Positions 6,510-15,100 of a DNA stretch of 39,512 bases are shown piece after piece. The DNA is from a virus. Each line of letters begins with the position of its first letter. Position 1 is the stretch's first letter. The stretch covers positions 1 through 39,512 of IMG/VR virus record IMGVR_UViG_3300028025_003712; one strand, given 5' to 3'. The notes under the pieces are model-generated. The model saw nothing but the letters and a program-made list of their open reading frames with translations. It had not been told where the DNA came from and did no database searches. A program made the position numbers and the translations under genes.

Positions 6510-6884
6510 ATGAATATAAGAATAAGAATAGATAATATTGAATGTCGCTTAACGGGTTCACAGTATGAGATTGTTAAGTGGCTTCCTAATACGTACTATG
6601 GTTCCGAGGCCCGACTAGAAGCGGAAGGGTACGAAAGAATAGATGCTACTTATAGTGGATTTGCATACAGAAAGGGCAACCACACAATCAATGGTTCTTG
6701 CTTTCAAAATGAAGAGAGTTGTTATGTAATTGCTCTTGTTGATGATGACTCAGAAGAGGGTTTAGAAATAAGACCGATTGGACCCAGGCTGCTTAATTTG
6801 AGCAAAGAGGAAAGGGATATCTTTTTTGACATCTATAAATACATAAACGACAAGGCTTTGAATGACAAGGGAATTACTGAATAG
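6510..6884 (+). CDS. Phage protein of unknown function
   Basis: A 124-residue acidic protein whose ATG is 1 nt after the tRNA CCA end, so tRNA processing would release a leaderless mRNA. The N-terminal half is beta-rich (alternating INIRIRID-like strands, aromatic YYGSEARLEAEGYERI), followed by an acidic turn (VDDDSEEG near residue 80) and a C-terminal helix. No known motif, signal peptide or membrane segment is visible. The function is unknown. The tight junction to the tRNA implies a shared transcript with the structured RNA upstream. Confidence 0.65.
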   Translation: MNIRIRIDNIECRLTGSQYEIVKWLPNTYYGSEARLEAEGYERIDATYSGFAYRKGNHTINGSCFQNEESCYVIALVDDDSEEGLEIRPIGPRLLNLSKEERDIFFDIYKYINDKALNDKGITE

Positions 6885-6954
6885 GGATGGGTCTCCGATG
6901 AGGGAATACCATTCACCACTAATAAAAGAATTACTTAACGAAACAAAAAACAAA

Positions 6955-7179
6955 ATGAAAGCAACATTAGAATTCAATCTACCAGAGGATCAAATGGAAT
7001 TTGATCTTGCTACAAATGGTAGTAAGTGGTCACTCTGTATGTGGGAGCTAGACCAACACCTTCGGTCTCAGACTAAGTACGCATCAGACACAATATCAGC
7101 AGATACTTATCAGGCACTAATAGACACGAGAGATAAACTCCATGAGATAATGAATGAAAATGGTCTTAAGTTTGATTGA
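6955..7179 (+). CDS. Small phage protein of unknown function
   Basis: I place the start at ATG 6955 (74 residues, MKATLEFNLPEDQ) because it follows an A-rich leader, the usual start context here, and because the family I recall begins this way. In-frame ATGs at 6862 and 6898 would extend it by 31 or 19 residues. The first of these overlaps the previous gene. The protein is a short strand followed by helices, with the pattern EFDLATNGSKWSLCMWELDQ near residues 15-34 and LRSQTKYA after it. Similar small proteins are common in phage replication regions; their function is not known to me. Confidence 0.7.
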   Translation: MKATLEFNLPEDQMEFDLATNGSKWSLCMWELDQHLRSQTKYASDTISADTYQALIDTRDKLHEIMNENGLKFD

Positions 7180-7317
7180 TGTGATTTTTTCACAATAAAG
7201 TGCCATATAAGGAACAAATATATACTATTAAGTCACTTTTAAGGGATATTAGGCTCCAAGCTTATATTGAGCAATTATAAGTCAGTAAACTAATAGGTAC
7301 TCAATAAACCTATTGAG

Positions 7318-7402
7318 TTTATTACCGATAGGGTATAAATGTGGAATATATCCAACATTAACTCGGTTTTTTACCGATAAGGAGTATTATATTCAACATT
7401 AT
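7318..7402 (+). repeat. Imperfect direct repeat around TTACCGATA
   Basis: Copy one spans about 7318-7360 and copy two about 7367-7402. Both have a T-rich start, ACCGATA, a G-rich turn (GGG or AAGG), an AT-rich middle and CAACATT at the end. Copy two covers the place where the -33 element of the 7405-7412 promoter should be, so it may bind a regulator. Confidence 0.6.
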
Positions 7403-7404
7403 AG

Positions 7405-7412
7405 TATCTTTG
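7405..7412 (+). promoter_or_regulatory. Promoter -7 element
   Basis: TATCTTTG matches TAnnTTTG and ends 7 nt before the ATG at 7420. No TTG-type -33 box is present at the right distance; the direct repeat occupies that site. Confidence 0.7.
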
Positions 7413-7419
7413 TATCATT

Positions 7420-7761
7420 ATGACACCTAACAAGTTTATCGGAACACTATTCCAGTCTAGAGACATCATTCACCTATCTCACCTAGACACAACATCATTC
7501 GCAGAACACATGGCATTGGGAGAATACTATGATGGATTACTCGGGCACATTGACTCTTTCGTAGAGAAATACTTCGGAGCTAATGGCAGAATTCCCCTTG
7601 ACATTCCAGCATCAAAGAAAGAGCCAGCTAGAGATCATTTAAAAGGCATCGCCAAGATGATCGAAGCGGAGATGGACAACTACTCACCAGACTTACAAAA
7701 CATCCTACAGGACCTACTTGGACTTGTTAATGAAACACTATATAAGCTCACGCTTATGTAA
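7420..7761 (+). CDS. Helical phage protein, DUF5856-like
   Basis: A 113-residue, almost wholly helical protein. The N-terminal part has HLSHLDTTSFAEHMALGEYYDGL (residues about 18-40, with conserved-looking His, Glu and Tyr) and ends in two more helices. This His/Glu-rich helix pattern resembles the small four-helix phage family DUF5856, which looks like Dps or ferritin-like bundles; I am moderately sure of that link. Any metal binding is unproven. It is transcribed from its own near-leaderless promoter behind the direct repeat and is followed by another promoter and a terminator, so it seems to be a single-gene unit. Confidence 0.65.
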   Translation: MTPNKFIGTLFQSRDIIHLSHLDTTSFAEHMALGEYYDGLLGHIDSFVEKYFGANGRIPLDIPASKKEPARDHLKGIAKMIEAEMDNYSPDLQNILQDLLGLVNETLYKLTLM

Positions 7762-7799
7762 TGTGGATAAGTTTATTTCACAATACACATATGCTTCAC

Positions 7800-7807
7800 T
7801 ATATTTG
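7800..7807 (+). promoter_or_regulatory. Possible promoter -7 element
   Basis: TATATTTG fits TAnnTTTG. It lies 70 nt before the ATG at 7878, far more than at other promoters here, with a terminator hairpin in between. There is no clear -33 TTG. Confidence 0.5.
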
Positions 7808-7851
7808 TACTGCATATCTGTGTTGATTCATGGTGTAATTTTGGGTTAATG

Positions 7852-7877
7852 GGGCTAGGCGACTAGCCCTTTTATTT
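7852..7877 (+). terminator. Rho-independent terminator with GCGA tetraloop
   Basis: GGGCTAG 7852-7858 pairs with CTAGCCC 7863-7869 around a GNRA-type loop GCGA, followed by TTTTATTT to 7877. It ends directly at the ATG of the next gene. It can end the 7420 transcript or act as a leader attenuator for the downstream genes. Confidence 0.85.
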
Positions 7878-8060
7878 ATGAGAGAAAACAAACATACGGA
7901 CTACGTAAACGAGGAAATAGATCAGTTGAACAATTCAATTACTGAATTATACGAGTCCATGATGGATATTGAGTACGACGAGGTCGTGTCAATATGCAGC
8001 AGATTAATGCAACAATTAAAAGAAATCCAATCCAATTATACAAATGAGACCTTATTATGA
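7878..8060 (+). CDS. Small helical acidic protein of unknown function
   Basis: A 60-residue acidic protein predicted to be two helices (EEIDQLNNSITELYESM, then VVSICSRLMQQLKEIQ). The ATG follows directly on the terminator T-tract, so its transcription must come through that terminator or from a start inside it. It overlaps the metallophosphoesterase gene by 17 nt, so the two are probably translationally coupled and it may be an accessory factor. No domain is recognised. Confidence 0.6.
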   Translation: MRENKHTDYVNEEIDQLNNSITELYESMMDIEYDEVVSICSRLMQQLKEIQSNYTNETLL

Positions 8061-9162
8061 AAGAGCCACTGAATTATTTAACCAGGGGATCAGAAGTGCG
8101 ACACAGATCGCAAGAAAGCTAATCGAAGAGGGCGTAACACAAGAGCCCTTCAGTAGAGTAAGAAGAAATGTATCCTACAGAGTTGTAGAAAAAGACAACT
8201 TGCTTTCCAAGGAATGCGAGACACTAGGTATTCCAATTGAAAACGTAAAACATTACTGGCATAAGGGTAAACACTTCTCTATTAATGTAGGCAAGAATGA
8301 TTCATTGTCATACGATGACCTGAAAGAGTCAATCATTGAGGACATGAGAAATCACTCGCCATCGTACCCTGTGATTGAAAGGGTTGACCATGGCGATGCC
8401 GGATACCTTCTTGTTGTGGACCCGGCTGACGTACACATTGGTAAGCTCGCTAGTTCATTTGAGACGGGCGAAGAATACAATAGTCAGATTGCTGTTGCTA
8501 GAGTTAAGGAAGGCGTCAAGGGTATTGTAAATAAATGCTCAGGATTTAAGATCGACAAGATTCTATTCATTGGCGGCAATGACATTTTACACATTGATAC
8601 GCCAAAAAGAACAACAACATCAGGCACACCCCAGGACACTGATGGGATGTGGTATGATAACTTCTTGATAGCTAAGCAATTATACATTGACATCATTGAG
8701 ATGCTTGTCTCTATTGCTGACGTTCACTTTGTTTTCAATCCATCAAACCATGACTACACCAATGGGTTTTTCTTGGCAGATGTGATTCAAAGCTGGTTCA
8801 GAAATTGCGAGCACGTCACATTTGATTGCTCAATTGCTCACAGAAAATACTATAGATATTACAATAATTTAATTGGCACAACACATGGAGATGGCGCAAA
8901 GAATGCTGACCTACCATTGTTGATGGCCCACGAATATCCTCAAGGTTGGGCGATATGTAAACATAGATACATATACACTCACCACGTTCACCACAAGACA
9001 TCAAAGGATTACATTGGCGTCACTGTGGAGAGCTTAAGATCCCCATCTGGCACTGATAGCTGGCACAGTAGAAACGGCTACACCGGATCGCCTAAAGCGA
9101 TTGAGGGATTCTTGCACTGCAAACAGAATGGGCAGGTTGCCCGGATTACTCACTTATTTTAA
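8044..9162 (+). CDS. Metallophosphoesterase with N-terminal helix-turn-helix-like region
   Basis: A 372-residue protein. Residues 1-60 look like a helix-turn-helix (SATQIARKLIEEG). The rest has the calcineurin-like metal motifs in order: D129-x-H131, GGND (177-180), NHD (235-237), THGD (280-283) and HHVHH (313-317). These bind two metal ions and would hydrolyse phosphodiester or phosphomonoester bonds; nuclease activity like SbcD/Mre11 is the closest parallel, but the substrate is unknown. The HTH suggests DNA binding. It is the last gene of the + strand arm, overlaps the previous gene by 17 nt, and its last codons form half of the convergent terminator hairpin. Confidence 0.85.
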   Translation: MRPYYERATELFNQGIRSATQIARKLIEEGVTQEPFSRVRRNVSYRVVEKDNLLSKECETLGIPIENVKHYWHKGKHFSINVGKNDSLSYDDLKESIIEDMRNHSPSYPVIERVDHGDAGYLLVVDPADVHIGKLASSFETGEEYNSQIAVARVKEGVKGIVNKCSGFKIDKILFIGGNDILHIDTPKRTTTSGTPQDTDGMWYDNFLIAKQLYIDIIEMLVSIADVHFVFNPSNHDYTNGFFLADVIQSWFRNCEHVTFDCSIAHRKYYRYYNNLIGTTHGDGAKNADLPLLMAHEYPQGWAICKHRYIYTHHVHHKTSKDYIGVTVESLRSPSGTDSWHSRNGYTGSPKAIEGFLHCKQNGQVARITHLF

Positions 9163-9175
9163 GTAATCCGGCAAC
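9136..9175. terminator. Bidirectional terminator hairpin within two convergent genes
   Basis: GTTGC-C-CGGATTACT (9136-9150) pairs with AGTAATCCGGCAAC (9162-9175), about 14 bp with one bulged C, around an 11-nt AT-rich loop. It carries the last codons of the metallophosphoesterase (+) and of the polyvalent protein (-), whose ends overlap by 9 nt. There is no good T-tract on either side. Confidence 0.7.
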
Positions 9176-12100
9176 TGTATACCTCTTTCTTTATAGTACT
9201 TAGCCTCTAGGTGATCTTCCTCTCTTCTCGCCCTTTTCTTAGCTATCTTGGTAGCTGACCTAACTATTGTCGTAGCTTCCGAAGGCAATAGTCCAAGATT
9301 CGCACCTATTTGAACAAAGCTTAGACCAGATAGTGTCTTCTTGTCCTCGTCTCTTAGGTACTTTGTCGTTGGCTTTCCTTTCACAAATTCCTGCTCAAAC
9401 TCACCGGTGTATGCCATCTTCATGAGATCAATCATCTCCAGGTATCTTGCCCCTGTTATGCCGGCAGCTCCCCATTTTTCAAATTCGGACGACTCTTTCT
9501 TTTCGAATAATCTAAATCTATCTGTCTTTTCTTCATCATCAGCATCCTTCTCTGTAGCTTTATAGTATTGATCAAGAGCTGTATTTAGCGCATAAACAAC
9601 AGCGACATCTGTAAATGGCAATGGAGACAAGAAGTCTTTAGATATATTTGTCGCAACTGTCTCGTACCTAGATTTTCTTCTTTTAGCCCTTTGTTCCTCA
9701 TCTTCATCAACCCCCATGATTGATAAAACAGCTGAGTTTATCATTTCGGATATAAACCCTCCTACTAAAGAGAATGTGGCCATCTCTGACGACAAGGCGG
9801 CCAGCGACCATGCTGCCTTTCTCTTGTCCTCCTTTGTGGATTGCTTGGAGCTCAGAATGATGATATCGGAGTACATTCTGGTTTTTTGATTCATTACAAA
9901 AGACATAAATGTAAATACCGTCTTCTTTATTATTTGCCTTAATGGATCTTTTGATGTCATCAGATTACCCATTAACGCAGCGTCAGACACATTTTGCTGC
10001 TCATCAACCATATCCTGCGCGTATTGAGCTGCCGATTTATTCATCTTGTGCGTAGACCAATCTATGCCATTTACATCAACCCCTCTTTTCTTTAATTCTT
10101 TTTTGTAGTAAGATATGAAAGATGCTCTTGCAACAAATACGTCTGGTCTCTTTAGGAATGTGTCTAGGTATTTATCACCTGCATTTTTTACAAGATCAAA
10201 AACCTTACTTCCCTTGCTATTGGATGCTTCCTCTAGGTATCTATCAGCTGTTTTAATTGATGCCGTAGACTCTAGGCCTCTATTTGCTATGGGTAGCCCA
10301 GAGTTGTCGATAAATTTATTTATTTCATTATTGAATCCGCTAAACAAATCAAAATAGAATCCATTGTTTATCAATGTATTTATTATTACTGGAATTGTTT
10401 GCTTAAATGGTTGGGTTGCTCCACCCAAGGCCATCGAAGCACCTATTGAACTAATTTTGTCTATTTTTTTATTTGCATCATCTAGGGATGATTTTGGTAC
10501 AAAGTTTTTACCCCTAATTTCTCCTATATATCTATTTATCCTGCCCTTTATTTCTTTAACGTCATCAGAATTTCCTAGCTTAGAGAAATTTTTTGAATTT
10601 ATAAATCCATCAATCATTCTAATCGGAGCGGCTGTCTCAATGTCAATCAGTGCAGCTTCATAAGCTCTTGCATTATTGGTATCAAAATCAAAGCTAACGA
10701 CTCTATTTGTCCCAAGCCTTGATGGTTTTTTAGCCTCCATTAATACACCCGTCTTTTTCTTTACAGTGTAGTCATTAATAGACATCATGAATGCAGATTT
10801 ACCTAGATCGGACTCTTCGCTTTCCTCTTCTATTTTGCCATAGACATCCGGAGTATAGTCTTTATCTTTTCCGAGATCCGTGTTGTAAATGTTAAGAGAT
10901 ACATCTTTAAGGCGATCATAATCACTATTCCAATTATTAATCCACCAATTAACAGCGTCTCTGTTTTCTTTTTTAGCAGCATCGAAAACATCCTGAGTCG
11001 TCTTTGCATTCTTGCCAATTCTTTCATATACTTCTTTTATTATTTTAGCCTTAGCAACTTCTTGCTCATTGCCTTCCATCATCTTTTCAATGCTTTGCTC
11101 TATTAGGCCTTTTCTTCTTTCTAGCTCGTCAGAAGATTCATTTGTTCTAACCAAGAAAGCAAGAACGCCTCTTTCAATATTGTTTTCAGCTGTAAAGAAA
11201 TCCTTGACGTCCTTAAACTTATTGTAATATTGATCCAGCTTAACAGATGCAATCTTTCTAGCATTCGCGTTACCGTTAACAATATCATCGAATCCGCTAA
11301 GGGTTCTAAAAACAGAAGACCTTTCCTGTCCAGTGAGGGCTATTTTCAATAGAATATTTAAGTTTGTTAACTCTTGTAGAATAACCTTTCCTGCTGTTTT
11401 AGAGAAGAATAATTTAAGATCTCTAAACTTAGCCCCGGTCTTAATGAATGTCTTTAAGTTTTCTGATCCAGAGTAAGTTTCTACTATGCCAGCCATACCG
11501 TCTGTGATGCCGTTTGTGATAAAGTTAGACAGATATTCTAGAGCCAGCTTCGCATCCTTGATAGACATGTTTTCGATGTCCATATTCAAGAACTTCTTAA
11601 GTACAGCTTTCTGATCGTCAGATAAATCGACTGGCAATCCAGTAACTGGGTCTTCGCCTTTAGACAAGATTTCCTTACCAATAGATGATAGTGAGTTAAA
11701 CATTTTAACAATGTATTGTCTCACGTCTTCGCCCTTATCTAAAACATCTTGCGCAGCGTTATCTTCAATAGAGTCAATGATTTCAACAATCTCATCATAG
11801 CTCATTGAGTCATCAATTACGCCTGCGTCAACAAGATACTGGTACTCAGAAAGTAAATCATCCTTTACCTTTTTAGCCTGCTCTTTTGCGGCTGCATTAA
11901 TATAGTCATTAATCTTTGCAACATCAGCAGCGACCCTCATCTTCACTCCGGCAGGGGTAGATGTAGGCATGACAGCCTGCAAAACCTCTGTCGAGATAGC
12001 CAAGTACTCGTCAATATTTGACAGTTTCTTAGGGTCAATTGTCAAGAAGTTCTTAGCCATTAAGTTAACAGTTGCCTGCACGTCTTTGCCTTTGTAGAAT

Positions 12101-15100
12101 CTCTTTATCTTTTTAATGTTCTCATTCGCCTTTCTTACCTTCTCAGAGTAGTCAGCGTCATTGAACACCTTGGTCATGTAGTCAACAAAACCATCAACAA
12201 CTGATGGGTTGCTTAGATTGACAGAGCCAATTCTTTTAATAATTGTTGCAGCTTGCTTTGTGGTGATCTTGCCAGACTTCGCAAGTTCAGACACCTCTAA
12301 TGATAATGCCTTTCTTAGGTCATTAACTTCTTTAGCTGCTGCCTTAGCTGCTTTGCCCTCTAACTTTATTTGTTCTTTAAGTAGCGTAGATTCTTTTGCC
12401 GTAATGTTGGCAATATCTTTTATAGCTCCAAGTATTCTGCCTACAGATACGTTTCTCTTTTCTTTAAGACCCATAGCTGATCTAAGCTCTCTTACGAGCG
12501 CTTCTCTTTCTGAGTCGTCAGCGTCTTGGTAGTATTTGCTTTTCTGTAAATAGTTTAATGCATTTTCGTATGCTTTTTCCTTTGTTGCGCCCCTGTTTGT
12601 AGACTTTTCAATGATGCCGGCAACTTCTTTTTGAAGTCTAGCTTTTTGTGGCTTAGACGATAACTTATAGATAGGTCCAAACTTGCCAAATTTCATCGCA
12701 TTCTCCAATGGTATCTTTCCAGATACGCCTGAACCCTCGTAAGAGTAAACGCCATTGTCGTCAACATCGGTCAATACAACTTCTCTACCCATGAAGAATA
12801 TCTTATCTCCTACGGATATTTTATTGTCCTCAATTTGCTTTAAAGGAATTACCTCCGCCTCTGGCTTAAGAGTCTTTTTTGTTTGAGCTCTAAAGTCATA
12901 GTCATTTCTCCATTTAGCAATGACCATATCAAATCCTTTCTCTGTAGCTACCTTGGTGATCCAAGCAACTTGATAGTTAGGATTAAATGCATAATTAACT
13001 CTCTTGTTGTTATTTCTATTCATGTGGTCCAAGAATTGTTCCTTAGCCTCATCGTAGAAATTCAAAACATCTTTATTCATGTAGTAGACCTTAGATGGGT
13101 CAACAACTACAGTGTTAGGGATATTTCCAACGTGTGATTCTTTCTGCCCGATCTGAGTGTAGTACATCGCAAGACCACCCACGCTTGATAACGCCTGTTG
13201 TTCTTCCTTGCTTGTAATAAGACTACCGGAGCCAGTTGAAGGCCTAACTTCATCTATCTCTTTCCAAGAATAGTGATTGAATACTATATTGCCATCCTTG
13301 TCGGTGGTTAGCTTTTCAAATACTTCTTTTGGTATATATGGATGAGCCTTCTGGGCTTTTGTTGTCTTGCCACTCGATTTACCTTCTCCGCCTTTAAAGT
13401 ACCCACTGATATCCTCGCCTCTAGACAATGAGTCAGAGATGCTCGTCATAAAGTCCAAGATATTCTCAGGTGTGGCGTCTTCTAGAAACACTTCTTGACC
13501 CGTGATTGCTTTGGTAAACTTATTGATGATATCTTTTAATTGATTTAATAAGTTCTTTTGATTTGCGTTCATCTTAGATGGGTTGATTCTGGCAGACGCC
13601 AACATTCCTCCAAACTGAACCAACCACTCACTAGCCATTGTGTCCGACTCAATGTACTCAGGGTTGATAGCAAACGCGTCTAGTTCATCAGCAATGTCTT
13701 CGTAGCCATTGTCCCTAAGCGCCTTGTCGATTGACTTTCTGAAGCTATCAAATAGAGTCTCGTTCTCTCCGAACGCTTTAGACAGGATACCGTGCCAGAT
13801 CTCATGAGGCATTGTTGTCTCGTCTGATAACTCTTGATTCACAAGAACCTCAACGATCTTCCCTTTATCAAAAATAGCTCTGGCAGCATCATCCTCCGCA
13901 AAGTTTTCGGCAAACTCTTGACCATACTTCTTAGCCACGTAGTCCTTCATTTCTTTTGTGTTCTTAAATTCAGATACGCTAAGATCAGGGAATACTTTAG
14001 CTATTGCTTTTTTAATGTTTTTTCCGAGTTTAGTTTTAGTGGTTGCCGGTGCCCCTTGTTCTTTGGCCACTGTGGCTTCTTTGTTTTTTCTTGCTTGATC
14101 AACAAAGGAGTTTCTGTATGCCATTGCTTCATCGTAGTCATTAAATGTTTTTTCCTCAATGTTCAACTTATTATCCGGATCGTAAACCATGGCTACGACA
14201 TCAGGTGTTCCGTGTTTTTCTTTATTCCAGCCATCGGGTGCGTACTCCTCGTTGAAAGGGAGTCTAGATACCACTCTAAATCCTGCTTTTTTGTATATAG
14301 GACTTAGGTAATTATCAAAGTTATCAAGCTTAATCCCTCCGGCATCTACCGCTTTATTCAATAATCTTTGAGCCACGCCTTTTGCTTTAGATGTAGCTTT
14401 TTTGAATAACCCCTTTATGTCTCCGTCTTTGGACACTAAAGCGCCACCATCTGTATCAGATATAACAGTTCCGTCCTTGGCTGCTTCTTCGGATACGGGG
14501 TCTACTGACCAATATTGCTCTGGGTCTGAATTCTTAGTTTCCTGCAAATCAGCAACATATGATTCTGGTGTTACTTTTTCTTCTTGACCTTGTTCGGTAG
14601 TGCCTTGAGGTTCTGATTCGGGAACTCTTTGCTCCACTTTTTCGCTAGTTCCGGTTTCTGGCTGTACAGGTACTTTGCCTGAGCCTTGCTCTTGAATGGC
14701 ATTTGCTTTATTAATTATATCTTGTCTTCTTTGTACTAATTCGTCATATCTGGCATTCAATGGGGCCATTACAGATTTCTTTTCAGCATCTGTCAAGTTT
14801 TTGTCTCCCTTGATTACTAGGAATTGACTTTTTACTTTTTGTATTTCTTCATAATTAGCAACACCTTCTCTTATTTCTTCAGGGGTTAATTTACTAATTA
14901 CATCAATACCACCATTGATGATGGCTTCGTTTTCTTTTTTTGTTTTATTTATAGATTCATTAATGATATCTTTAGATTCTTGGCTTGTTACCTTTTCTAA
15001 TGATTCTGTTAACTGCTTGATTCTATTATTATTGGCTCTTATTATTCCGTCTGGATCCTGAATAAATGGAGATATAATTTTAGATGCAATTATAGGGGAT

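Larger units (their letters stand above)
7180..7419. other. AT-rich intergenic region with hairpins and an imperfect direct repeat
   Basis: These 240 nt hold no gene. Two alternative hairpins share sequence: AATAGGT 7292-7298 with ACCTATT 7308-7314, and ACTCAATA 7299-7306 with TATTGAGT 7311-7318; they cannot form together. Downstream lies an imperfect direct repeat, and then a promoter for the gene at 7420. A weak hairpin TGTGA 7180-7184/TCACA 7190-7194 follows the previous stop. The region could be an operator, a transcript switch or an origin. Confidence 0.6.

Noticed and set aside
6862-6954. Upstream start (6862) for the gene ending at 7179
   Set aside because: It overlaps the preceding gene, and the later ATG at 6955 has the A-rich leader typical here. 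Not fully excluded.
13834-14307. Open frame of 157 codons opposite the giant protein
   Set aside because: It is antisense to a continuous conserved gene, rich in Phe and Cys as expected from a mirror of Lys/Glu codons, and has no start signal.
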